Origin: Incurvaria masculella
Lineage: Eukaryota; Arthropoda; Insecta; Lepidoptera; Incurvariidae
Reading direction: 5' to 3'
Assembly (NCBI GenBank): GCA_946894095.1
Contig: OX335641.1
Location: 6,094,501-6,158,500 of the forward strand
Length of the DNA stretch: 64,000 nt
Part shown: positions 47,501 to 56,984 of the stretch, one piece after another
Numbering within the stretch: position 1 is the first letter of the stretch
How the letters are laid out: each line of letters begins with the position of its first letter
The notes under the pieces: model-generated
What the model saw: only the letters and a program-made list of their open reading frames with translations
Told to the model about the DNA's origin: nothing
Database searches by the model: none
Position numbers and translations under genes: made by a program

Positions 47501-48864
47501 CGAAGGGTTCCGTACCGTCGAACAAGACATAACACAAACAAGTTTTGCATGTAATCTTAACTTTTTTTTAATTCCATATGTTTTTCTTATGGAGTCTTTG
47601 ACGTGCTATCTCTAATGGTGAAAACGTCATTTAAATCTGTAAATACGGTACATACATTTGCATCGGTATAAATGCCTCTTTCTTTAAAATTCGTTTAAAA
47701 ACCTTTGAAAATTTTAAATTTGTGAAAATATAAATACCGTTGATCTTTGTTTGCTCATGGAGTCTTCAACCTATTACTTTGAATGGTGAAAACTTTATTT
47801 AAATCTGACCATTAATTTCCGAGATATTCGCATATGAATCTGTCGAAACAGTACATTTTCAATACATTTAAAACTTAAAAGGCGTTTTCACCGGTCTAAA
47901 AAAACATGAAAAATGTGTTCTATTACGAAAATAGAAAACATTGGATCGGTACAAATGGCTTTAACAATGTTTTAAATGTAAAGGTATTGAAAATTTACTG
48001 TTTTGAGCGCATTCGAAGGCGAATATCTCGTAAATTAGTCGTCAGATTTTAATACAGTTTTGATCATTTAAAATAACACGTGAACGACTCCATGAGCATG
48101 AAAAACCGGCCATGTGCAAGTTTGACTCGCACACGAAGGGTTCCGTACCGTCGAACAAGACATAACACAAACAAGTTTTGCATGTAATCTTAACTATTTT
48201 TTAATTCCATATGTTTTTCTTATGGAGTCTTTAACGTGCTATCTCTAATGGTGAAAACGTCATTTAAATCTGTAAATACGGTACATACATTTGCATCGGT
48301 ATAAATGCCTCTTTCTTTAAAATTCGTTTAAAAACCTTTGAAAATTTTAAATGTGTGAAAATATAAATACCGTTGATCTTTGTTTGCTCATGGAGTCTTC
48401 AACCTATTACTATTAATGGTGAAAACTTTATTAAAATCTGACTTTTAATTTCCGAGATATTCGCATGTGAATACTGTCGAAACAGTACATTTTCCATACA
48501 TTAAAAACTTAAAACAATTTTAAAGAGGCTTGTTCACCGGTCTGATAAAAACATGAAAAATGTGTTCTATATCAAAAATAGATAACATTGGATCGGTGAA
48601 AATGCCTTTAACAATGTTTTAAATATAAAGGTATTGAAAATTTACTGTTTTGAGCGTATTAAAATGCGAATATCTCGTAAATTAGTCGTCAGATTTTAAT
48701 GAAGTTTTCATCATTTAAAATAACACGTCAACGACTCCATGGGCATGAAAAACCGGCCATGTGCGAGTCTGACTCGCACACGAAGGGTTCCGTACCATCG
48801 TACAAGATATAACACAAAAAAGTTTTGTATGTAATTTTCATAATTTTTGGTTCCATATTTTTTT
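44575..48864 (+). repeat. Triplication unit 3
   Basis: Same as units 1 and 2 except for one extra T in the run near 45,311, which breaks the 139-codon frame that is open in the other two. It is the only unit still connected to the element's right half. Confidence 0.9.
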
Positions 48865-49638
48865 CTAATGGAGTCTTTGCCGAGCTATCTCTAATGGTGA
48901 AAACCTCATTTAAATCTGTGTATACGGTATAAACATTTGTATCGGTATAAATGCCTTTTTCTTAAAAATTCCTTTAAAAAAAATTTAAAATTTTAAATGT
49001 GTGAAAATATGAATACCGTTCATCTTTGTTTGCTAATGGAGTCTTCAACCTGTTATTTTAAATGATGAAAACTTAATTAAAATCTGACGACTCATTTACG
49101 AGATATTCGCATTTGAATACACTCAAAACAGTAAATTTTCCATACTTTTAAATTTAAAACATTGTTTAAGGCATTTTCACCTATTGAACGTTGCCTATTT
49201 TCGATATTGAACATATTTTTTATGTTTTTTTTTAAATCGGTAAAAATTCCTTTTAATTATATTTTTGAAATTTTACTGTACAATTTTGACAGTATTGACA
49301 TGCGAATATATCGGAAATTAATGGTCAGATTGAAATGAGGTTTTCACCATTAAAGATAGCAAGTCAAAGACTCCATAAGCGAAAAAAGATGGACGGTATT
49401 TTTATTTCCATGCATTTAAAATTTAAAACATTGTTAAGACGCATTTTCACCGATACTTTATACACCGACGATCTTTTTATGGAGTGAATATACTGATAAG
49501 TTGAATACATTATCAATTTTCTCTAGCCACATAAAAGTCAATATGAAGGAAACATAAAATGCAATTTTTTTTTAATTCAAAGAAAAATCCGGTGGGTATA
49601 ACATTTTATTTACTTTTTTAATCATATAACAACATATT
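48865..49638. repeat. Diverged right half of the palindromic array
   Basis: Continues the sub-repeat beyond the triplication with clear divergence: GGAGTCTTTGCCGAGCTATC, AATGCCTTTTTCTTAAAAAT, then the orientation flips, so 49,285-49,490 is the inverted counterpart of 37,799-38,030. AT-rich and non-coding. Confidence 0.65.
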
Positions 49639-49994
49639 AAAAACCGGCCAAGTGCGAGTCGGACTCGCACACGAAGGGTTCCGTACCATCGTAGAAAAAA
49701 AAAACCAAAAAAATCACGTTTTTTGTATGGGAGCCCCCTTTAATTTTAATTATTTTTTAATCTTACCTATTTGTTGGCTTAGCGGCAAAATAAATACACA
49801 CTCTGTGAAAATTTCAGCTGTCTACCTGTTACGGTTACTGAGATACAGCCCTGTGACAGACGGACAGACGGACGGACAGACTGACGGACGGACGGACGGT
49901 CGGACGGACGGACGGACGGACGGACGGACGGACGGACAGCGGAGGCTTAGTAATAGGGTTCCGTTTTCACCCTTTGGGTACGGAACCCTAAAAA
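49639..49994 (+). repeat. GACG-linked interspersed repeat, full copy 6
   Basis: Complete copy inserted in the foldback-like element: AAAACCGGCCAAGTGCGAGT, CGGACTCGCACACGAAGGG, the body with AATAAATACACACTCTGTG, TACTGAGATACAGCCCTG, a GACG/GACA array, GCGGAGGCTTAGTAATAGGG, and the tail GGGTACGGAACCCTAAAAA. Confidence 0.88.
49856..49938. repeat. (GACG)n microsatellite
   Basis: About 20 four-base units with GACA, GACT and GGTC interruptions in the left half and clean GACG in the right half. Confidence 0.93.
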
Positions 49995-50002
49995 GTAATA
50001 AA

Positions 50003-50160
50003 TAAATAAAATACATACATACTCTGTGAAAATTTCACCTTCCTACTTATTACGGTTCATAAGATAGAGCCCTGTGACAGACGGACGGATGGACGGACGG
50101 AGAGCGGAGGTTTAGTAATAGGGTTCCGTTGGCATCCTTTGGGTACGGAACCCTAAAAAA
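50003..50160 (+). repeat. GACG-linked repeat, truncated copy 7 in tandem
   Basis: Directly follows copy 6 and lacks the head: ACATACATACTCTGTGAAAA, TTACGGTTCATAAGATAGAG, a short GACG run, AGAGCGGAGGTTTAGTAATA, and the tail GGGTACGGAACCCTAAAAA. Tandem tails suggest repeat-targeted insertion or unequal exchange. Confidence 0.82.
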
Positions 50161-50162
50161 GT

Positions 50163-50280
50163 AGTATTCAGAGTGGGCGGTCTAACTTGACGACCCGGAT
50201 TATGTCCGTCCTATGTATTATTTTGCATGGTTAGTCCAGTGATAATACGTATAAAATGATTACAGTTCACTCTGAATACA
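50163..50280. mobile_element. Short MITE with TA-flanked TTCAGAGTG ends
   Basis: TA then TTCAGAGTG at the left; CACTCTGAA then TA at the right (50,268-50,278). The TA duplication and 9-base inverted ends would fit a Tc1/mariner-type MITE of about 110 bp. The inverted ends are short, so chance is not excluded. Confidence 0.45.
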
Positions 50281-50439
50281 ACTGCTAGAATCTACGAGTC
50301 GAGCCGGTTATAAAGATGTGTCACTTGTCATAGAAAACTTACACGAGTTATGCACGTACATGACCAATTTATTTACCAAAATCATCCGAAATGCTCGCCA
50401 GCTCCCAACTACGCGCTCGCTTTAGGTACATTCGATTAT

Positions 50440-51204
50440 ACACCACCAAAGTAATTATTAGTATTATCTTTGCCACCACACTCCAAAGCCCCGCGCCTCG
50501 AGCGTTTCGTTGCCTCGAGCAAAGGTCGGCGCACACGCACACTTACGCAATCACACATATTAAAACACGTGCCTCAGCCGCCGCTGCCGTCCTGCTTCGG
50601 CCTGCCTCAGCCTACCACCCGCGCTCATCTTGCCGTTTCAGCGCGAAATTCAAAGTTGCGTTAAACGCTGCAAAACTGACGGTCGTGTAACTTTTTTGTT
50701 GGATTCTGTTAAAAGTATCTTCGATTATATCTTTTATTGTCATTATATTTCAAAAAGTGCGCGGGCCAATTATGCTGTTCACTTTATTTGGGCATTTGCA
50801 AAATATATGTGTTGCCAGTAACAATTTTGTTGGATTCTTTGAAATTATCGATCTGATTAGAATTAAAAAACAATGTGTGACGACAGATTGGGCTGGCCAA
50901 TTTTGCCGATTTTATGAGAGCGAAAACTGTGTATTTTTTAAAAAAAACTCGCTTTTGTGTAAAAAAATTGTTGGATTCCTGAACACATATATACCTATTA
51001 ACCCATTTTATTAGACATTGAAAAGAAATTTGGCGGGCCATTTTTGCAGCAAATGATACCGCATATTTTGTGTTTTTGGCCAAAATACCTAAGTTCCGGG
51101 AAAAAAAAATGTTGGATTCTGAGTCATTCATTTTTAAAACCTGTATTTGTACACATTCTGAAGATTTCATGGACGGGCGAATTCATGCATGTCTCAAATG
51201 CCCC
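50440..51204 (-). repeat. Right (inverted) arm of the foldback-like element
   Basis: The reverse complement matches 45,067-45,780 through the four GAATCCAACAA boxes and the GGCAAAATTGGCC boxes, at an estimated 80-90% identity in the conserved part. The GC-rich block corresponds to GGTAGGCTGAGGCAGGCCG here. Within it, 50,449-50,472 keeps a 24-base word in the same, not inverted, orientation as the left arm. Confidence 0.75.
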
Positions 51205-51340
51205 ATTCAACGGAGTAAAACTCCGCGAAGAAGTTCCCGCAAAAAACTTCACTGTCCTATTTTTTTTGTCAATAAAAAAATGGGCTTCTTTTAAAGCTAC
51301 TGGATGTCAATATCAACCTATAATCCGGGAGTCTTCAAGC

Positions 51341-51481
51341 GTAATTTGAACAAGCTCGATTGCTCAGCAATAGTCCATAAATCCGCTGGTATGGTGCCTC
51401 GATCAGCGTAGTTTCGCGAGTCTAGGTATATTTGGCTTTTCTGAGCACCTTTGGTCCTCAGCACTGGAGGGAAAACTGTTA
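51341..51481 (+). repeat. Interspersed repeat E, copy 1
   Basis: Words AAGCGTAATTTGAACAAGCT, CGATTGCTCAGCAATAGTCC, CAAATCCGCTGG-type and GTTTCGCGAG recur in order at 58,069-58,199. CTCGATTGCTCAGC is faintly A-box-like, so a tRNA-derived SINE is possible. After it, GAGCACCTTTGGTCCTCAGC plus ACTGGAGGGAAAACTGTTAT is repeated at 51,515-51,570. Family unknown. Confidence 0.5.
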
Positions 51482-51570
51482 TGTATATGTAATGTATATG
51501 TAATCGTTTTTCTGTTTCCGAGCACCTTTGATCCTCAGCACTGGAGGGAAAACTGTTATGTTTAATCGTT
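51438..51570 (+). repeat. Local direct duplication
   Basis: The segment beginning GAGCACCTTTGGTCCTCAGC and ending ACTGGAGGGAAAACTGTTATG occurs twice, near 51,440 and 51,521, separated by ATATGTAATGT simple sequence. Confidence 0.8.
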
Positions 51571-51575
51571 ATAAG

Positions 51576-52396
51576 GACTTTTTTCTAGTACTGGCGGAAA
51601 AGGTTTGTCAGTTCATATTTTAATCGGAAGTGAACGAAAGTGCATGTTACTTAAAATTCAAAGACATAACCAAGGGCCAAGTAGAAGACATTGGAGACTC
51701 TGTGCACAAACGAATTATCTCATCGCAATCGAAATTTTCAGAGAGTCTTCGAAAAAAAGGATAAGATTAAGCAAAACTGCTGCCCGAATACCAGAAGTTT
51801 TGCGTTTTGTACTCGTTTGCACGCAGAACAAATGTGTTACGGCTTATATTTTATCTAAGTGCCATTACATGTTCCGTGCGTAGATACATAAGTATTTGCA
51901 GGCTCCGAAAAACAGGAGTAAATGCATCCCTTCACATCCTTGAAGGTCAATCTGGATCAAATATTAATGATTGTAAAAAAAAGCCAGTGGAGAATATTTT
52001 ACAATTCAATTAAAAAAAAAATTCAACTGTCGAAACTAACGATAGAAAGTATGAGACTGACCAGTTTAGCAACAGGCCATGACTTTTATTGACATGATTT
52101 AAAAAAAGTTAGATACTTAAATATGACGTCAACTTGCCGTTAATTAAAAACTATATTTGCCTATTCGTTCCCAACTTTAGATTTCTAAATCCCGGATATG
52201 AATTCGTTTTTATTATTGTAAAGATTCTACAGCCTCTTTCTATCAATACTTAGTATTCAGCACCGCGCGGGAAACAAAATTAACTTATTGATCTGTTCAT
52301 TTGGATTGAGTCTCCTGATCCGTAGAGGATTAGAGAGAAATTACTGAGCAATTGTTAGTTGCACACATAATTTTTCGTTATAAGTACAAGCAAACA
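51576..52396. other. Unique AT-rich DNA
   Basis: No repeat or motif recognised. The 92-codon frame at 51,605-51,883 has no features I can assign. Confidence 0.4.
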
Positions 52397-52559
52397 GGGG
52401 GTCTACCATGGTAAGTTTATTCGCTGAGGGAATTACAAGTCAGCGAATAAAGCTGACGACTAGTACCATCCTCGCTGTCAAACGACGTAAGTTCACTCGT
52501 CACTCGTTTATGCAGTGTCGGCCAAACTAATCCAAGTAACATTTTTGTACCATCTTATT

Positions 52560-53040
52560 TTAGCTGCCGTGCTGCTTGGTCGGAACATATACTATGGAAA
52601 AGTTGATAATTCTGTAATAAATATATTATGTAGACCATGATAGGTTCCTTGTTATAATTTGTATGTATTGTCTGTGTGTAAATTGGTATAGTTTGAGGTG
52701 GTATGGATTTATTCGTTAATGTTTGATGCTCGTCAGTATTTTTGGTGTTATTTGGTGATCTTTGGGTTCTTTGATGTTCTTGTTGGAGTTGTTTGGAATA
52801 ATTTATAGTTCTGTAGTGTTTTAGGTGTTTATTGGTTTTGGGTATTCTTTGAACAAAAAAGACAGCATGTAACACCATAGTATACCAAAAAATATCACTA
52901 AACAACGGCCTACCAACACTGTATTAGACAGCACCAGCATTGACATTTATGAAAACTAATATAACTTTTCCTGTGGCTAAAGTGAATAAAATCAAAAGAA
53001 TAGCTAGCGGATTACCGAAAATCCACTTTTCATAGCGATA
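52560..53040. other. Insertion in the left Harbinger arm
   Basis: About 480 bp without a partner in the right arm. 52,600-52,860 is strikingly poor in C on the plus strand. Near 52,960-53,080 two related segments (TTTTCCTGTGGCTAAAGTGA and TTATTCTGTGGCTCAAGTGA) form a diverged tandem pair. The 116-codon minus frame over the C-poor part is Q/T/N-rich and probably reflects composition. Confidence 0.45.
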
Positions 53041-53138
53041 TTTCTTATTCTGTGGCTCAAGTGAACGAATAGCTCGTAGATCAAACTCGCCAGCCGAGAA
53101 TCAACTTGTTTCATACAATGTATTTGTAAACCCTGTTG

Positions 53139-53378
53139 TTAGTCTGTGATTGTTAAAATAAAAATGGATTTTTGGCTGTTGTGTTTGTGGGAGAGCTGCG
53201 GCGCGAAGAGCGCCGATGGTCTCCTTGTACTCGATGAAGCCTCCGACTGCGCTGTGAGTAAGATATCGCCGCCAGCAACAGAGACTTTCCGGACCTCTTT
53301 GAGGAGCTTTTTTGGGAGATCGCGCCACTTCTTCCTCAACCAAGGAGATTCGACAGCATTTCCCCAGCCAAAAAAGTA
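53139..53378 (-). pseudogene. MADF/Myb-like protein fragment of a Harbinger element (left arm)
   Basis: Minus-strand translation gives LRKKWRDLPKKLLKEVRKV, the basic tryptophan-containing end of a MADF-type (Myb/SANT-like) DNA-binding domain. A low-complexity S/T/A-rich stretch and a stop follow. PIF/Harbinger elements usually encode such a protein beside the transposase, where it helps transposase enter the nucleus and bind DNA. The conserved first half of the domain is not recognisable. The right-arm partner (about 56,985-57,060, plus strand) keeps LRKKWRGL only. Confidence 0.5.
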
Positions 53379-53772
53379 AGAACGTTAATGAATGCAATAT
53401 CAGCAGCCTTAAAAAATACCTTTGTCATATGGTAGACAAGAAAAATTTGACGAAATGAAAGTACAATACAATTCATTCATTTGGTAGGGAGCTGAGAGAC
53501 TCTAACTTGCTTATAAATGCCTTTGTAGCCTTTATAGATTGCCTTTGTGAGAGATTGCATGAAATGTAAATTGATTGGCGGATAATTTGCCTACCCATTC
53601 GTCAAAATATTCTTAGTTAAGTCAGTAATAAAAAATACTATCAGTAAGTAATTCATAATTTGTAATTACTGACTATGAATCCAGTTTGAAAATGTGAAAT
53701 GTCTAAATTAAACCTACCTATGCTTATTAAAAAAAATACCTATTCTTTACTTATTGTTTTTTATGTTTACAG

Positions 53773-53989
53773 ATAATGACTACCCTTGCATGCACACCAA
53801 TGCATGTGCCATAGCACCGTCGATTCCTGCATCGCTCAAAAAATGGTGTCAGTTGTGATGCGTTAAGTGATTGCAGCCCTCAACAACCGAGTCAACAACC
53901 TGCACATTCTGGCAAAATTCATCTGCTTTCCTCAGAACGAGCGCGAAAGAGAAGAAATAAAACGAGGATTTGATTTGAACCATTTTTAA
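53773..53989 (+). pseudogene. Harbinger transposase exon fragment (left arm)
   Basis: Preceded by a good splice acceptor (TTTTTTATGTTTACAG). The start of the exon is damaged, but from 53,900 the frame reads HILAKFICFPQNEREREEIK and stops at 53,987, matching the Harbinger DDE nuclease region between the helix-turn-helix part and the first catalytic aspartate. The catalytic DDE residues lie downstream in intact proteins and are absent here. The right-arm copy at 56,689-56,486 is better in the first half and worse in the second. Confidence 0.7.
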
Positions 53990-54277
53990 TATTTTTATTC
54001 GGAGCTTCAATAACTATCAACATGAAACAAGAACAAACATCACTTACCTAAATGCTCGCCCATGCTTAACCTAACGTACAAACTAATGACTTTTTATTTA
54101 TCATTTTATATTAACTTTAACAGGAAGAAATACCAGTCCCGAAAAACTATCATAAGTATAGATGGGCTTTCCCGGATGTGTAGGCAGAGATTATAGAACA
54201 CCATACAGTACGATCACAACATACTTTTGCTCCCTCTACAGACATTTTCACAGTTCGTGGTGTAGGGGCTAGAGGAC

Positions 54278-54646
54278 TTAAGGATGTTCCGACCCATACA
54301 ATCTTTTTTTTACACAGAACGCAAAAAGTATTGCACTTTAAGGCACGAATTCGTCAAAAATATTAAATATAGCCATAGTAGTTGCAGCGAAAACATATTC
54401 ACAATTTCAGGTTTAATGGTGTCGTTGTAATTTTCGATTAGAAGTTTTACACCGTTAGATGGCGCTGTTAAATAAAAATCGTATTTAAATAAATTGTAAC
54501 AAAATCAATAACCCTGAAATTGTGAAATTGTTTTCGCGGCAAGTAATATGACTATATTAAACTTTTATTATTAATTCGTGGCTTAACGTGCAATACTTTT
54601 TGCGTTATTTGTGCAAACAACTTTATATGGGTCGGAACAGCCTTAA
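54278..54646. mobile_element. TTAA-flanked MITE
   Basis: TTAA at 54,278-54,281 and 54,643-54,646 bounds a 361-bp element starting GGATGTTCCGACCCATA and ending TATGGGTCGGAACAGCC. The inverted arms continue inwards for about 130 bases through CGCAAAAAGTATTGCAC and GCGAAAACA ... CACAATTTCAGG, so nearly the whole element can fold back. The TTAA duplication points to piggyBac-type mobilisation; no transposase is present. It sits just before LINE coding sequence. Confidence 0.8.
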
Positions 54647-54681
54647 AGTTCAATCGCACCCAAGCATCAACAAATCCTTGA

Positions 54682-54792
54682 AAACACTTCCTAACAAACC
54701 AAGTTGTGGATAATTGGAACAGCCTTCCTGAGGAAATAATATGTGCATCGTCAGTAAATGTTATCAAAAAATCTTACTTGCTTAAAATCTAA
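54682..54792 (+). pseudogene. LINE ORF2 C-terminal fragment (non-LTR reverse transcriptase)
   Basis: Reads VVDNWNSLPEEIICASSVNV then IKKSYLLKI and a stop at 54,790. This is the familiar C-terminal signature of CR1/Jockey-like non-LTR retrotransposons (trp-asn-ser-leu-pro-glu-glu, then ser-val-asn, phe/lys). Upstream the frame stops at 54,679 and the TTAA-MITE lies beyond, so only about the last 35 codons survive. This is a different LINE family from the one at 7.4 and 61.2 kb. Confidence 0.75.
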
Positions 54793-54949
54793 TAATTCAT
54801 GGACAAGAAAATAAAAAAACAACCCTCCTTCTTGCGCAGTCGGGTAATAAATCAGTGCAAGTGCTTAAAAACAAAAGTGCAAGTGCATAACAATAATTGC
54901 ACGCATCAGCATGATGCTGCTAGTGCATTACTTTATAATAATAATAAAT

Positions 54950-55090
54950 ATTCTCCGTGTTTTCCATCCGGCAATATAGCCAAACTTATAAAAGGAAAGC
55001 CCTGACATGGCACCTATGAAATTTCTTCGTGAATGTGGTACATCAACTTTATGTTATGACAATAAGTGTGGTAAAAGCTATGTATATCTA
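54950..55090 (+). mobile_element. SINE-like family A, 5'-truncated tail
   Basis: TTCTCCGTGTTTTCCATCCG, AATATAGCCAAACTTATAAA, AAAGCCCTGACATGGCACCT and TATGACAATAAGTGTGGTA follow the family A order. Diverged, ending near TATGTATATCTAG. Confidence 0.55.
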
Positions 55091-55545
55091 GTTCCATAAA
55101 AAACTTCGAACAAGTGCCCAGCCACTACGTTTGCCCTACCATCTGCCTCAGGCTGGAGCTGCCGGCTCTGTACCCTGTCACGCTCTACCATCAAGTGCAG
55201 CAGCTCTATATCCGCTTTAATCGTTAGCATGACGGTGCAGGAGATGCTGATGGCCAGCGCGCAGACCTAAAGAACCAAACCGTCAGCATAGCAGAGAACG
55301 CAATCCGGTAATGGCGAGCCCCCGCTATTACGCCCAGACGCCACGCAATGAGCTTCGCACCTATGGAAGAGTGTGGCCGAGCAGTAAAATGCATCGAGAG
55401 GGTGCATAAAATCATGGAAAGCGTTGAGGAAATTATTAGAATTACATTTGTATGCATAGATTTTTTAGCTAATTCTGTAATATAGTAAGCCGTACTATAT
55501 TTAATCGTAGAGCATGTATGTATGAAACTATTTATGTCTGTAGAT
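55091..55545. other. Unique DNA of higher GC content
   Basis: 55,110-55,430 is GC-richer than its flanks and holds mixed frames in both directions with internal stops. It could be a worn transposable-element or gene fragment, but nothing specific can be recognised. Confidence 0.35.
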
Positions 55546-55650
55546 GAACCGAAAGAAGTGTGCTGTGGTCGTACCGTATGATGCTCTATTATCTCTGCCT
55601 ACCCCTCGGGAAAGCGGCGTAAAGGTGTGTATGTATATATGTATATTTAG
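55546..55650 (+). pseudogene. LINE ORF2 extreme C-terminus, copy 2
   Basis: Translates to SVDEPKEVCCGRTV, a stop, then CSIISAYPSGKAA, matching the final block of the RTE-like family at 61.45 kb (LDEAKKFAV ... IISAYPTGE). It ends in ATGTATATATG-type tail sequence typical of such LINEs. Only the last ~30 codons remain. Confidence 0.6.
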
Positions 55651-55689
55651 GCAATCGCCTTTATAAAGATTTTATTAACATTATTAAGT

Positions 55690-55925
55690 GAACTTTAAAA
55701 TAAATAACAGCGGAATTTTGTGCCAGTTATTCTTCTCTATGATTATTGTGGCTAAATGCTAAATGTTAAACTATTTCAAGTCAAGTTCAGTGCACAGAGC
55801 GCATCGGCCTCGGCGCCACAGTAGGCATTGGCATTTACATGGAAAACTTATCTGGGTCAAAGTTTAATGTGTGGCGTTTAGGGTGATGCCGTTTGTACAT
55901 TCTACGGATGATAAATATAAAATAC
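55690..55925 (+). repeat. LINE 3'UTR-like fragment, copy 3
   Basis: AACAGCGGAATTTTGTGCCA, TTATTCTTCTCTATG, CAAGTTCAGTGCACAGAGCG and the end TACGGATGATAAATATAAAA parallel the fragment at 16,330-16,550. Diverged. Confidence 0.4.
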
Positions 55926-56479
55926 ACACACGTATTAAATACCTATGAACTTATGCTTCTAATCTCCTTGGCTGATTTCATTCCGCCGCCAATATACCTA
56001 CGGTCACTATTTAGGGTATGATTATTTTTTTTTGTTATGGGTATGAATTAATTAAATTTATGGTGATTTTATTAAATCGTCATGACAAAATCATTCATGT
56101 TGAGGTTTTTTTATATAAGTAAGCATGTAAGATTAATCTAAATAATAAAATGGTTTCATGTCAAGGTTTTCCGATAATCATGTTTGCTAATAAATGCCTA
56201 TTTATAAAACTAAAAATATAAAACGATAACTTATTGGATATGGTCATTCTAAGGTCATATGTCCCCTTAAGGACCTCAAATGTACATAGTAACCAACCAA
56301 CTATTTGAACATTTCAGGACAAGTAGTGTAGTCAATGCAGCCCACAATGACTGGCGTGCCAAATAAAAAAAATCTGAAAGAGTCGGAACAATTACTTTTA
56401 TTTGTATGGTATGGCTATGCATGGGTAAGCATTTAGGTGACATTTTTTCTTATTTCAAATTGATATCTATTACAATAAA
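55926..56479. other. Unique AT-rich DNA inside the Harbinger pair
   Basis: No repeat, motif or credible frame recognised. Confidence 0.4.
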
Positions 56480-56485
56480 ATGGTT

Positions 56486-56689
56486 CTAATCTAACCCTAG
56501 TTTTATTTCTTTCCTTTTGCACTCGTTTTTGCTCAGGCAAAAGCAGATGAATTTTGCCAAAATATGCAGGCTGCAATCACTTGATGTATCACAACTTGAC
56601 ACTATTTGCTGAGCGATGCAGGAGTCGACGGTGCTACCGCATATACGTTGGTAGTCACCGCTCGCAAAAAATGCAAGGGTAGTTATTAT
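56486..56689 (-). pseudogene. Harbinger transposase exon fragment (right arm)
   Basis: On the minus strand a splice acceptor (TTGTTATGCTTTCAG) precedes an exon reading IITTLAFFASGDYQRICGST then VDSCIAQQIVSSCDTSSD, the helix-turn-helix-like region of Harbinger nucleases (phe-ala-ser-gly-tyr-gln-arg-hydrophobic-gly). It continues LHILAKFICFCLSKNE and loses the FPQNERE part still seen in the left arm. Truncated before the catalytic residues. The two arms together document one parent gene. Confidence 0.75.
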
Positions 56690-56984
56690 CTGAAAGCATA
56701 ACAAACAATAAGTAAAGCAAAGGTATTTTTTTAATAAGCGTAGGTAGGTTTAATTGAGACATATTTAAGTAATTACAAATACAACTCTAGGTTATATCAA
56801 GAATATTTTGAGGTAAATTATCCGCCAATCTACGCCCACTTCAGGACGAATATTTTGACGAGTGGGTAGGTAATTATCCACCACGTAATTTATATTGCAT
56901 GCTATCTCTCACAATAAGGTAGTAAGAGTCCCTCGGCCCCACCAAATCAGTGATATTGCATTCATGAATGTTCTTACTTTTTGG

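Larger units (their letters stand above)
35997..48864 (+). repeat. Tandem triplication of a 4.29-kb unit
   Basis: Three head-to-tail units: 35,997-40,285, 40,286-44,574 (both 4,289 bp) and 44,575-48,864 (4,290 bp). The one difference I found is an extra T in a T run at about 45,311. Each junction joins TTTTTTC of the internal sub-repeat to ACGAAACACATGATGG. After unit 3 the sub-repeat instead continues normally with TAATGGAGTCTTTG, and before unit 1 lies unrelated CTCTAGCC. One breakpoint is therefore outside and one inside the foldback element described below, consistent with unequal exchange or replication-based duplication. Near identity means a very young event, or an assembly duplication that needs checking. 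Confidence 0.9.
45067..51204. mobile_element. 6.1-kb foldback-like element (full-length reading)
   Basis: The left arm from about 45,067 (GGGGCTTACCAAAGCACTAA) is matched in inverted orientation by the right arm ending at about 51,204 (its reverse complement starts GGGGCATTTGAGACATGC). The ~140-bp repeats, the GC-rich block and, further in, the stretch with AGATCGTCGGTGTATAAAGT and TACCGTCCATCTTTTTT (46,395-46,610) all have inverted partners (the last at 49,285-49,490). Long inverted arms made of tandem sub-repeats are the hallmark of Foldback-type elements. No transposase is present. The target duplication is not clear. Superfamily unknown. Confidence 0.6.

Noticed and set aside
55224..55457. 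77-codon minus-strand frame with hydrophobic segments
   Set aside because: No match to a known membrane-protein family and no support from splice sites or neighbours; both strands are interrupted by stops nearby.
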